A DNA stretch of 48,708 bases from Clostridia bacterium. GTDB lineage: Bacteria; Bacillota; Clostridia; Lachnospirales; Lachnospiraceae. Below are positions 8,359-16,233 of the stretch, one piece after another. The position numbers were made by a program, and so were the translations under genes. The stretch spans positions 1 through 48,708 of the forward strand of contig SAAB01000020.1 in NCBI GenBank assembly GCA_009929615.1, given 5' to 3'. Within the stretch, counting starts at the first letter, position 1; each line of letters begins with the position of its first letter. Under the pieces are notes generated by a model. It had not been told where the DNA came from and made no database searches. It saw only the letters and a program-made list of their open reading frames with translations.

Positions 8359-9981
8359 ATGAAAGTATTAGTGCTCGGGGGAGTTGCCGCAGGAACCAAG
8401 GTTGCTGCAAAGTTAATGCGTGAAGACCAAAGTAATGAAGTCCTGGTCCTGAACAAAGGAAAAGATATTTCTTATGCAGGATGTGGACTGCCTTATTATG
8501 TAGGACATGTTATTGAAGATAAAGAAGAGTTGATTGTCAATACACCGGCTCAGTATGAAAAGCTGACAGGTGTTAAGGTGTTGACGGAAACAGAAGCAGT
8601 AAAGGTAGATGTTCAGGCGAAAACAGTGACAGCAAAGGCAGTTGTAAGTGGTGAAGAAAGGGTTTATTCTTATGACAAGCTGGTTATTTCTGTTGGAGCT
8701 AGTCCAGTGAAGCCGCCAATTGAAGGAATGAATTTAGAAAATGTATTCTTTGTGAGGACACCGGCGGATGCCATTTCGATTCGTGAAGTTGTAGATAGTG
8801 GGAATGTGAAAAAAGCTGTGGTTGTCGGTGCGGGCTATATCGGACTTGAGATTGCAGAAAATCTGTTGTTACAGGGTGTCCGGCCGGTTGTATTGGATAT
8901 GGCACCTCAGGTACTGCCGGGATTTGACATGGAAATGGCAGCCTATGTTGAGGATAAATTAGGGGATGCAGGAATTCCTGTGGTTACGGGCGTAAAGGTC
9001 ACCGGACTTGAGGGAAACGGCAAGGTTGAGAAAGTTCTTACAGATAAGAGGGCTTATAAAACCAATATGGTTATTATGAGTGCAGGCATTCGTCCAAATA
9101 CGGAATTTTTAGAGGGAATCGGACTTGAGATGTTCAAGGGAACGATTCTCACCGATGAATTTGGACAGACCAATATTCAGGATGTCTATGCGGCAGGAGA
9201 TTGTGCTATGGTACATCATGCAGTGACGGGCAAAGCCGCCTGGTCACCAATGGGTTCCACGGCAAATATGGCAGGCCGTCTGATTGCGCAGAATATGAGT
9301 GGAAAAAGTATCGAGTACAGAGGAACTCTTGGAACAGCCGTTTGCAAGCTGCCGGGAATCAATGTCGGAAGAACCGGACTGACACAGGAGCAGGCAGAGG
9401 CTGAAGGTTTCGAGCCAGTCAGTGTCCTTACGGTGCTTGACGATAAGGCTCATTATATGCCTGGGGCAGGAAATTTTATTATTAAGATGATTGCGGACCG
9501 CAGTTCATTGAGATTGTTAGGTGTGCAGGTGATAGGTGCCGGAGCCGTGGATAAAGTAGTTGATATTGCAGTAACAGGCATTATGCTGAAAGGAACATTG
9601 ACGGATTTGGCAGATATGGGCCTTGCTTATGCACCGCCATTTTCAACTGCAATTCATCCGTTTGTACACGCGTTAAATGTTTTAAGGAATAAGATTGATG
9701 GAACGCTGGAAAGTATGACCCCTGCAGAATATGCCGCCGGAGCTACAAAAGGCTATAAAGTGGTGGATACATGTAAGGCGGCATCCATTGAAGGTGCGCC
9801 ATTTGTCGAATTGACAACAGTGGATGGACCAATTGATGGACTGGAGTTAGAAGATAATATTCTGTTGGTTTGTAACCGGGGAAGAAAAGCTTATCTTTTG
9901 CAGAACCGCATGAAATCCTATGGCTATAAGCATACAAAGGTATTAGAGGGCGGAATTGCATTTAATAACGTTGAAGTATAG
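8359..9981 (+). CDS. FAD/NADH-dependent CoA-disulfide or persulfide reductase with C-terminal rhodanese domain
   Basis: The 540-aa product belongs to the NADH oxidase/CoA-disulfide reductase family. It has an FAD Rossmann motif (GGVAAGTKVAAKL, residues 7-19), the redox Cys42 in SYAGCGLPYY, a second NAD-binding motif (VVGAGYIGLEIAENL, about 155-170) and the FAD-binding YAAGDCA near 280. A rhodanese-like domain follows from about residue 450, with Cys505 in VCNRGRKAY. The fused rhodanese domain is the signature of the Npsr/CoADR-Rhd group, which reduces persulfides or CoA disulfides with NADH. The start has GGAGG at 8349-8353. It sits 30 bp upstream of a siroheme reductase gene, suggesting a shared role in sulfur or nitrite reduction. 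Confidence 0.88.
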   Translation: MKVLVLGGVAAGTKVAAKLMREDQSNEVLVLNKGKDISYAGCGLPYYVGHVIEDKEELIVNTPAQYEKLTGVKVLTETEAVKVDVQAKTVTAKAVVSGEERVYSYDKLVISVGASPVKPPIEGMNLENVFFVRTPADAISIREVVDSGNVKKAVVVGAGYIGLEIAENLLLQGVRPVVLDMAPQVLPGFDMEMAAYVEDKLGDAGIPVVTGVKVTGLEGNGKVEKVLTDKRAYKTNMVIMSAGIRPNTEFLEGIGLEMFKGTILTDEFGQTNIQDVYAAGDCAMVHHAVTGKAAWSPMGSTANMAGRLIAQNMSGKSIEYRGTLGTAVCKLPGINVGRTGLTQEQAEAEGFEPVSVLTVLDDKAHYMPGAGNFIIKMIADRSSLRLLGVQVIGAGAVDKVVDIAVTGIMLKGTLTDLADMGLAYAPPFSTAIHPFVHALNVLRNKIDGTLESMTPAEYAAGATKGYKVVDTCKAASIEGAPFVELTTVDGPIDGLELEDNILLVCNRGRKAYLLQNRMKSYGYKHTKVLEGGIAFNNVEV

Positions 9982-10011
9982 GGATATGCTAGGAAAGGGA
10001 GGAAACATAGT

Positions 10012-10962
10012 ATGGCATGTACAATTAAACCGGAAGAAGTAAAAAGAGTTAAAGGGCAGGGATTTTTGAATAACAAAGGGACAAATCTTTTCAGTGCCCG
10101 GGTTATTACAGTGAATGGAAAACTTTCTGTTGAGCAGACGAGGACCATTGCAGAAGCTGCAGAAAAATTTGGTAATGGCGATGTATTATTTACAACCCGT
10201 CTCACTATTGAAGTCAGAGGTATTCCTTTTGAAAATATTGTTCCATTTCAGGAATTTATAGCAAAAGCAGGTCTTGAGACCGGTGGAACAGGTTCCGTTG
10301 TGCGTCCGGTTGTTTCTTGTAAAGGAACAACATGCCAGTATGGTTTATATGATACGTATCAATTATCGGAAAAGATTCACGAACGTTTTTACAAAAGCTA
10401 CCATATGGTAAAACTTCCACATAAATTTAAAATTGCAACCGGAGGATGTCCAAACAACTGTGTCAAACCGGATTTGAATGACCTTGGAATTGTTGGACAG
10501 CTGGTTCCGAATTTCGATGAAGATATGTGTAACGGCTGTAAAAAATGTCAGGTGGAAGCAGCCTGCCCAATGAAAGCTGCAAAAGTTGAAGATGGCATCT
10601 TAAATATCGATAAAGATATTTGTAATAACTGTGGACGCTGCATTGGGGTCTGTCCATTTGATGCTATTGAAGATGGAACTCCGGGATTTATTATTTATAT
10701 CGGTGGAAGATGGGGCAAGCATGCTGCAGTTGCTAAACCATTATCGAAGGTATTTACATCTGAGGAAGAAATGCTGGATACGGTAGAAGCTGCCATTCTT
10801 TTCTTCCGTGAGCAGGGGAAAACAGGGGAACGTTTTTCAGAGACCATCGAAAGACTTGGCTTTGAAGTCGTAGAAAAGGAACTCCTTTCCAGAGATATTT
10901 TGAATAGAAAACAGGAAATTATTGATGCCCAGCTGCATGTTGTGGGTGGAGCAACCTGCTAA
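10012..10962 (+). CDS. Siroheme sulfite/nitrite reductase-like protein with two 4Fe-4S ferredoxin motifs
   Basis: The 316-aa product resembles AsrC-type dissimilatory sulfite reductases. An N-terminal ferredoxin-like half-domain is followed by the siroheme/4Fe-4S ligand set Cys103-x4-Cys108 (SCKGTTC) and Cys146-x3-Cys150 (GGCPNNC). Two ferredoxin clusters follow (MCNGCKKCQVEAACP about 172-186, ICNNCGRCIGVCP about 203-215). The start has AGGGAGG (9998-10004). No AsrA or AsrB subunits are nearby; the only candidate electron donor is the NADH flavoprotein gene just upstream. Sulfite or nitrite as substrate is inferred from the family. Confidence 0.85.
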   Translation: MACTIKPEEVKRVKGQGFLNNKGTNLFSARVITVNGKLSVEQTRTIAEAAEKFGNGDVLFTTRLTIEVRGIPFENIVPFQEFIAKAGLETGGTGSVVRPVVSCKGTTCQYGLYDTYQLSEKIHERFYKSYHMVKLPHKFKIATGGCPNNCVKPDLNDLGIVGQLVPNFDEDMCNGCKKCQVEAACPMKAAKVEDGILNIDKDICNNCGRCIGVCPFDAIEDGTPGFIIYIGGRWGKHAAVAKPLSKVFTSEEEMLDTVEAAILFFREQGKTGERFSETIERLGFEVVEKELLSRDILNRKQEIIDAQLHVVGGATC

Positions 10963-10980
10963 GCATTTTAAAAAATTAGG

Positions 10981-11033
10981 GACTATCATATTCGTAGAAA
11001 ATAAAAATTCTACGGCTGTGATAGTCTTTTTTT
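10981..11033 (+). terminator. Strong rho-independent terminator after the siroheme reductase
   Basis: GACTATCA (10981-10988) pairs with TGATAGTC (11019-11026), and an inner CGTAGAA/TTCTACG stem extends the hairpin. A run of seven T follows. Confidence 0.92.
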
Positions 11034-11148
11034 GGTGCTAAAAAGGCGATAAATATCTAAAAAAAGGTGGGCCAAGGTCTGCTCTGTCCAGCATAATGGA
11101 CTGTAAAGGGATTATATTAGGGGTATCAAAGATATGGAGGTATTTATT

Positions 11149-11523
11149 ATGAAAGGATATTTTGGGAATTTATTTGATTTTAATGGCGATGGTGACCTGG
11201 ATTTAATCGAAGAGGCAGCAGATTTTGCGGCATTTAAGGATATGATGGATGCAAGAATGAAGGCAAAACAGGAGGCAGAGAAGCCTATATCTTTTAAAGA
11301 AGACTATGAAGATGATGATTTTGATGAAGACGATGCAGATGAAGAATTGGATGATTATGAAGAAGCAGATAGAGCGGCAGCCGAGGTAGCGGCAGAAGCG
11401 GCGGAAATTGATTTGATATGCTCCGGGCTGAGTCGGGAAGAGTTAGAAGATATGGACTTTGATGAGCGGCAGGATGCTTTGCTGGATGCTGGACTGGACC
11501 CGGATGCCTATGATTTTTGGTGA
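11149..11523 (+). CDS. Small acidic protein with one EF-hand-like loop, unknown function
   Basis: The 124-aa product opens with MKGYFGNLFDFNGDGDLDLIEEAADFAAF. The DFNGDGDLDLIE part has the spacing of a calcium-binding EF-hand loop (D-x-N-x-D-x-D-x-x-x-x-E). A long Asp/Glu-rich middle follows, and then a conserved-looking tail, LSREELEDMDFDERQDALLDAGLDPDAYDFW. The ATG at 11149 is preferred over 11134 because GGAGG (11136-11140) lies directly before it. There is no signal peptide. Similar opening and closing motifs occur in uncharacterised clostridial proteins, but no function is established. Confidence 0.75.
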   Translation: MKGYFGNLFDFNGDGDLDLIEEAADFAAFKDMMDARMKAKQEAEKPISFKEDYEDDDFDEDDADEELDDYEEADRAAAEVAAEAAEIDLICSGLSREELEDMDFDERQDALLDAGLDPDAYDFW

Positions 11524-11549
11524 AAAAGGATGAATGGAGGAATTTAAAA

Positions 11550-12208
11550 ATGGCACTGACAAAAGGACAGGCAAATGGAGTTATTAGGTTATTCGTTTCG
11601 GCTTTCTTAAGAGAACGCGATAATAAGAAAAGAAAAATATTGTTTTCAGAATTTGAAGATTGTTTTGGGAGAAGTATCACGGATTGGAAAAAAACTGTAA
11701 GGAAGAACTAGAAAATTTGGGAGCCGACAGCACGTGTATAGAGACTTTCGAACAACTTGCATATAGAAATAAAAAACATGAGCAAAGCTGTGATTGTGTT
11801 ATAAGAGAACTGAGAGAATCTGATTATGATGAGATTATTATAATGTTGAATAGAGCGTTTTCTTTAGCTTTGACTAGATATGATAAGGAAAAGTTTGAAA
11901 AGTTTCTCCAAAGTGGATATTCTTTTGTGGCGCGTAATAGGGATGAAATAATAGGCGTGGTTCTTGGATATGTAATTCCAGATTTATGGGGGGATGCGAT
12001 ATATGTAGATTCATTGGTTGTTGGTGAAACAGTAAGAGGCACTGGGGTGGGATACCGTTTGCTTTCATATCTAAGCGAATATGCATTATCCAAGGATATT
12101 CATGAATTCAGGTTACAGACAGATAAAAATTTAGAAGCCTATAAAATATATAAGCATTGGGGATTTAATGAAAATAGTTTGGTTCAAATGAATAAATTCT
12201 TCTTATAA
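11550..12208 (+). pseudogene. GNAT acetyltransferase with N-terminal extension, frame broken at an A7 run
   Basis: An N-terminal segment starting at the ATG at 11550 (TGGAGG at 11535-11540) reads 48 codons to WKK and then leaves frame at A7 (11688-11694). The rest continues in the -1 frame as NCKEELENLGAD and a GNAT domain (VIRELRESDYDEI, VDSLVVGETVRGTGVGYRLLSYL, YKIYKHWGF). A -1 slip would give about 219 aa. The run is preceded by G, so it is a poor tandem-slip site (G AAA AAA), though A-runs also promote transcriptional slippage. The GNAT half could be made alone from an internal start. Substrate unknown. Either a recent one-base deletion or slippage-controlled expression is possible. Confidence 0.65.
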
Positions 12209-12236
12209 AATCTGGGAATATTGAAAATGAAAGCAG

Positions 12237-12265
12237 AATGTCGTTGGGGTTCAACGGCATTTTCT
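12237..12265 (+). terminator. Terminator-like hairpin after the GNAT gene
   Basis: AATGTCGTTG (12237-12246) pairs with CAACGGCATT (12252-12261, one G-U pair) around a 5-base loop, followed by TTCTGTT. The T-run is weak. Confidence 0.55.
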
Positions 12266-12350
12266 GTTGTCAGGTATCCTGATATGTGGACTCCACTTGG
12301 CATTAAAATGAAGATAATTGAATGACGAGGGTGAAGGAAGGGGTAAGTTT

Positions 12351-13136
12351 ATGAAAATATATGTAAAAGTTAAAAAAAATAGTAATTCAGGGTTAGTTAT
12401 TCCGCACAGCCATAATATGGCTGTGGCAATGGATGGCTTTGCAGAATTCGGAGCAGAAATTGTTCCGTATTATGAAATTAGTGATATATACAGAATGGTG
12501 ACAAGAGAAGATATAGTGATTGATTATATAAAGCAATGTAATTTTATTTTTAGTAAATTTGATGTAGAGCCGATTGAAGATGATTATCCAGAATGTTTAA
12601 AAGAGTTTTTGGGAAGAAAGATATGGAAAGATACAATTGATTCTGTCTGTTCAAACGAAGAAAAATGGAGTGCAGGATGGTTTGTAAAACCCATAAAATC
12701 CAAAGTGTTTACCGGTAAAACTATTTCGTCTCTTAAAGACTTAATTGGATGTGGCAATTATAGTGAAAATTATGAAGTGTATTGTAGTGAACCAGTAGAA
12801 ATAAAACGTGAATGGCGTTGTTTTATTACATATGATGAAATTATAGATATTAGACCATATAAAGGGGATTATCATTATTCCTATGATCCAGCAATAGTTG
12901 ATGCTATTATGGCTAAATTTAAGACATGGGACAACCGGCCGATGGCATGTAGCATAGATATTGGTGTGACGTCAGATAATAAGACAATTCTCATTGAGAT
13001 GAATGATGCATACGCTTTAGGATCATATGGGTTGACGGATATCAAATATGCGAAACTTATTTCAGCCAGATGGTCTCAGCTGCTTAATAGAGAAGATGTA
13101 TTTGATTTTAGAAAATATAGAGTATCTGAGAAATAG
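12351..13136 (+). CDS. ATP-grasp protein of the R2K clade (DUF4343-like)
   Basis: The 261-aa product shows an ATP-grasp pattern typical of the R2K families: GWFVKPIKSKVFTG (ATP-binding lysine strand), VEIKREWRCFI, and the metal-binding end SIDIGV...TILIEMNDAYALGSYGL (Glu-x-Asn). R2K proteins are predicted to form amide bonds on peptides or proteins and are often found in phage or conflict loci; the substrate is unknown. The ATG at 12351 is chosen because the upstream 11 codons lack conservation and GAAGG/GGGG lies just before it. It stands alone between an acetyltransferase remnant and the macro-domain gene. Confidence 0.7.
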   Translation: MKIYVKVKKNSNSGLVIPHSHNMAVAMDGFAEFGAEIVPYYEISDIYRMVTREDIVIDYIKQCNFIFSKFDVEPIEDDYPECLKEFLGRKIWKDTIDSVCSNEEKWSAGWFVKPIKSKVFTGKTISSLKDLIGCGNYSENYEVYCSEPVEIKREWRCFITYDEIIDIRPYKGDYHYSYDPAIVDAIMAKFKTWDNRPMACSIDIGVTSDNKTILIEMNDAYALGSYGLTDIKYAKLISARWSQLLNREDVFDFRKYRVSEK

Positions 13137-13272
13137 ATATGCTATAATTATTTCATGGGTTTTATTGGGTGATTTAGTAAAGACATACTTATACAAGTCA
13201 GATGTATATATTAGAGTAGAGCTAGAAGTAAACAGGAAGATTAGAGCAGAAAGATAGAAAGCAGGTGCCCGG
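13137..13272. other. A+T-rich intergenic stretch with possible promoter for the macro-domain gene
   Basis: An extended -10-like TGCTATAAT at about 13140-13148 follows the ATP-grasp stop. No clear -35 box and no gene are seen. An open frame here overlaps the end of the ATP-grasp gene and is considered chance. Confidence 0.35.
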
Positions 13273-14283
13273 ATGCCATTTTTAATGATACGAAATGATA
13301 TAACAAAAGTACAGGCGGATGCCATTGTAAATCCAGCGAATGAAGATTTGCTAGAAGGCAGTGGGACAAGTTATGCCATTTATCAGGCGGCAGGTGAAGA
13401 TACATTGAATGAGGCCTGTGCCCGGATTGGACATTGTGATTTGGGTAAAGCAGTCATTACAGCGGGCTTCAATCTTTCGGCCCGGTACATTATTCATTCT
13501 GTTGGTCCGGTTTACAGAGATGGTCTCGGCAACGAAGATGATTTATTGTACAGTGCCTATTGGGAGTCCATGAAGCTGGCGATGGAATATGGCTGCGAAT
13601 CCATTGCATTTCCATTGTTATCGTCAGGAAGTTATGGTTATCCAAAGGACAAGGCGATGCAGGTGGCAGTTTCAGCAATAAGCCAATTTCTGATGGAGCA
13701 CGACCTTCTGGTTTTTATGGTTTTATATGATAAAGAATCTGTTTCGGTGAGTCAAAAGCTATTTACATCCATTGAAGAGTACATAGACGACCATTATGTA
13801 GATGAAAATGAAGAATTTCTGTCGATTCCTAAAGCCAGGGCCCAGATGGCTGCACCATCCGGGAATGTTTCATCCGGCGAAGATTCGATGCGTGTACCAA
13901 CATTTTTAAAGCCAAAGCGAAGTTTGGATAAACTTATGGATAATCTGGACGAAACATTTTCCCAGAGACTGCTGCGTTTGATTGATGAGAGAGGCCTTAA
14001 GGATTCTACAGTTTATAAGAAAGCAAATGTAGACCGCAGACATTTTTCGAAAATTCGAAAGGACGTTTTCTATGCACCGACAAAGAAAACAGTTCTGTCC
14101 TTTGCTGTTGCTTTGGAACTTTCTTTGGATGAGACCATTGATTTATTGAAATGTGCGGGATATGCCTTTTCAAAGAGTTCTAAGTTTGATGTCATCATTT
14201 GTTATTTTATTGAAAATAAAAGCTATAATATTTTCGAGATAAATGAAATGCTTTTTGCCTATGACCAGCCTATATTAGGATAA
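13273..14283 (+). CDS. Macro-domain protein (ADP-ribose binding/hydrolysing) with C-terminal HTH-like domain
   Basis: Residues 1 to about 170 form a macro domain: DITKVQADAIVNPANEDL, then GKAVITAGFNL, YIIHSVGPVY and FPLLSSGSYGYP. This matches the O-acetyl-ADP-ribose/mono-ADP-ribose hydrolase class. After a linker, residues about 225-336 (FSQRLLRLIDERGLKDSTVYKKANVDRRHFSKI...VLSFAVALELSLDE) look like a helix-turn-helix-type domain that recurs in uncharacterised Firmicute conflict-type proteins. The ATG at 13273 is preceded by AGCAGGTG. A VWA protein gene follows 100 bp downstream. The macro-VWA pairing suggests an ADP-ribosylation-linked stress or defence module, but no ADP-ribosyltransferase is visible here. 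Confidence 0.8.
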   Translation: MPFLMIRNDITKVQADAIVNPANEDLLEGSGTSYAIYQAAGEDTLNEACARIGHCDLGKAVITAGFNLSARYIIHSVGPVYRDGLGNEDDLLYSAYWESMKLAMEYGCESIAFPLLSSGSYGYPKDKAMQVAVSAISQFLMEHDLLVFMVLYDKESVSVSQKLFTSIEEYIDDHYVDENEEFLSIPKARAQMAAPSGNVSSGEDSMRVPTFLKPKRSLDKLMDNLDETFSQRLLRLIDERGLKDSTVYKKANVDRRHFSKIRKDVFYAPTKKTVLSFAVALELSLDETIDLLKCAGYAFSKSSKFDVIICYFIENKSYNIFEINEMLFAYDQPILG

Positions 14284-14382
14284 GAAAAATGTCCCCTTGC
14301 AGGTGACCAGTCTACTTTCAAAAGTTTGTATACTAGGGTTACAAGATAACTTATAGAAACATTTGAAAGGAAGGCAGATATT

Positions 14383-15036
14383 ATGAAAAAGGGATTAACA
14401 GAATTGGTATTTATATTGGATAGAAGCGGTTCTATGGGCGGCTTGGAGTGCGATACTATCGGCGGTTTTAATTCCATGATTGAAAGACAGAAGAAGCAGG
14501 CGGGGGAAGTCAATGTTACAACGGTTCTTTTTGATGACCGGTATGATGTGATTCATGACAGATTTCCATTGGACGTGATTCCACCGATGACAAGCGACGA
14601 CTATTATGTCAGAGGATGTACAGCACTTCTAGATGCTGTTGGGAAGACGATTCATAAGGTGGAAAATATACAGAAGCATTTGCCGGAGGAACATAAGGCA
14701 GAAAAAGTGATTTTTGTTATTACAACAGATGGCATGGAAAATGCCAGCCGGGAATATAATTATGAACATATTAAAAGGATGATAGAAAGACAGAAGGGCA
14801 CTTATGGCTGGGAATTCATGTTCCTTGGGGCAAATATCGATGCAGTCATGGAAGCAAGCCGGTTTGGCATTAGTCCGGACCGGGCAGTAACCTATAAGAA
14901 TGAAAGCCAGGGAGTTCAGATGAATTACAGAGTTGTCAGTGAGACCGTATGCAGTATGAGAAGTGCACCGCAGATGGCGAATGTAGGAGCGGACTGGAAA
15001 AAAGAAATTGAAGAAGATGTTAAGAAACGTGGATAA
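14383..15036 (+). CDS. VWA-domain protein (TerY-like)
   Basis: The 217-aa product is almost entirely a von Willebrand factor A domain. It has an intact MIDAS metal site: DRSGSM (DxSxS, residues 16-21), a conserved Thr in GCTALLDAVG, and TTDGMEN. There is no signal peptide, so a cytoplasmic role resembling TerY-type scaffolding is likely. GGAAGG lies upstream of the ATG. It is co-oriented with the macro-domain gene and followed by a terminator, so the two may form a unit. Confidence 0.82.
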   Translation: MKKGLTELVFILDRSGSMGGLECDTIGGFNSMIERQKKQAGEVNVTTVLFDDRYDVIHDRFPLDVIPPMTSDDYYVRGCTALLDAVGKTIHKVENIQKHLPEEHKAEKVIFVITTDGMENASREYNYEHIKRMIERQKGTYGWEFMFLGANIDAVMEASRFGISPDRAVTYKNESQGVQMNYRVVSETVCSMRSAPQMANVGADWKKEIEEDVKKRG

Positions 15037-15050
15037 GAAATAATAGAGAT

Positions 15051-15084
15051 AAAGCTGGTCGGAATAACTTTCGGCCGGCTTTTG
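15051..15084 (+). terminator. Terminator after VWA gene
   Basis: AAAGCTGGTCG (15051-15061) pairs with CGGCCGGCTTT (15072-15082, two G-U pairs) and ends in TTTTG. A TGCTATAAT extended -10 for the next gene begins directly after it (TATAAT at 15088-15093). Confidence 0.8.
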
Positions 15085-15137
15085 TGCTATAATGAAGTAA
15101 CAATGAGTGATTGAAGCATAGAAAAGGAGGTCGAACC

Positions 15138-15671
15138 ATGAAAATAATAGTTATTACAGGAAGTCCCCATAGAAGTGGAACAACAGCGGCACTTGCGGAA
15201 CAGTTTTCTATAGGCGCAGCAGGGGCAGGTCATCAGGTCTGTCGTTTCGATGCGGCTTTTAAAAATGTTCACCCGTGTATAGCCTGTGAAAAATGCCATA
15301 CTACCGAGGATGGTTGCGCTTTTAAAGACGATATGGAAGACTTGAATCCGAAGTTGTTGGAAGCTGATGCGGTTGTCTTTGTTTCACCGATTTATTACTA
15401 TGATATCAATGCACAGATAAAGGCGGTTATAGACCGTTTTTATGCAAATGATGCAGTTTTGCACGGCCATAAAAAAGCAGCTCTTATACTTGCCATGGCA
15501 GATGATACGATAGAATCTGCAGATGGTGCTGTTGCCTCCTTTAAAAGTATGACAAAATTTCTTGAATGGGATATTGCAGGAACACTTATTGGTGTGAATT
15601 GCGGGGATGTTGAAGCTTTAAAGAAAACAGATTATCTTACCCAGGCCTATGAACTGGGAAAAAATATGTAA
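15138..15671 (+). CDS. Flavodoxin-like NAD(P)H-dependent FMN oxidoreductase
   Basis: The 177-aa product has the FMN phosphate-binding loop GSPHRSGTTAAL at its start, the iron-sulfur-flavoprotein-like CIACEKC-x-TTEDGC segment, and VFVSPIYYYDINAQIKAVIDRF, typical of the flavodoxin/NADPH-dependent FMN reductase family. The ATG at 15138 is selected because AGGAGG (15125-15130) lies before it. It is monocistronic, with a promoter-like TATAAT upstream and a terminator downstream. The physiological substrate is unknown. Confidence 0.85.
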   Translation: MKIIVITGSPHRSGTTAALAEQFSIGAAGAGHQVCRFDAAFKNVHPCIACEKCHTTEDGCAFKDDMEDLNPKLLEADAVVFVSPIYYYDINAQIKAVIDRFYANDAVLHGHKKAALILAMADDTIESADGAVASFKSMTKFLEWDIAGTLIGVNCGDVEALKKTDYLTQAYELGKNM

Positions 15672-15687
15672 TTACAAAATAAAAATG

Positions 15688-15732
15688 AAAAAAGGGCAGA
15701 AATCGGGAAAAAAACCGGTTTTCGCCCTTTTT
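15688..15732 (+). terminator. Terminator after flavodoxin-like gene
   Basis: AAAAAGGGC (15689-15697) pairs with GCCCTTTTT (15724-15732), and an inner CGG/CCG extends the stem. The A-tract and T-tract make it potentially bidirectional. Confidence 0.85.
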
Positions 15733-15801
15733 GAGTACGGAATATAGGACTAAACTTGGTGTATTATAAAGACAGTTAAAACAGCAGGGGAGGTAATTCA
15801 T

Positions 15802-16197
15802 ATGTCAGATAGTACAAAACTTTTATTAGGCTTTCTTGCCTTTGATGTTATTATGTTTTCGATACTTATGTATGAACCTAAATGTCAAACGATAGGATGC
15901 CAGAATTCAGCAAGTGAGTACAGTGATTATTGTTACGAGCATAAATATAATCATTCAGGAAGAAGCAGCAGTTACTACTCAGGGAATTCTTACTCAGGAA
16001 GTTCCTACAGCAAGAGTAAGAAGACTTCCGGCAGCAAATCGACAACCAGTTATTCATCAGGCACTTATTATCCGACCTATGACCCATATAATGCTAAGGA
16101 CTATGATGATGTCGAAGATTTTTATGATGATAATTATGAAGATTTTGATGGTTTTGATGATGCGGAAGATTATTATGATGAGATGTGGGATGAGTAA
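15802..16197 (+). CDS. Unknown membrane-anchored protein with Ser/Tyr-rich linker and acidic tail
   Basis: The 131-aa product has one N-terminal hydrophobic segment (about residues 6-23, LLLGFLAFDVIMFSILMY), a short Cys/His cluster (CQTIGCQNSASEYSDYCYEH) that could bind zinc, a Ser/Gly/Tyr-rich linker and an acidic tail starting DPYNAKDYDDVEDFYDD. The same tail ends the next gene's product. GGGGAGG lies before the ATG. No known domain is recognised. The gene pair is probably co-transcribed (36 bp apart). Confidence 0.75.
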   Translation: MSDSTKLLLGFLAFDVIMFSILMYEPKCQTIGCQNSASEYSDYCYEHKYNHSGRSSSYYSGNSYSGSSYSKSKKTSGSKSTTSYSSGTYYPTYDPYNAKDYDDVEDFYDDNYEDFDGFDDAEDYYDEMWDE

Positions 16198-16233
16198 TCA
16201 GAATTTTATTTTATAAACCAGGGAGGGAATTTT

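Noticed and set aside
10012-10962. Complete AsrABC anaerobic sulfite reductase operon
   Set aside because: Only the AsrC-like siroheme subunit is present; no AsrA or AsrB genes are nearby.
15914-16216. Second overlapping plus-strand ORF rich in Met/Ile
   Set aside because: It is an alternate-frame shadow of the acidic, repetitive coding sequence of 15802-16197.
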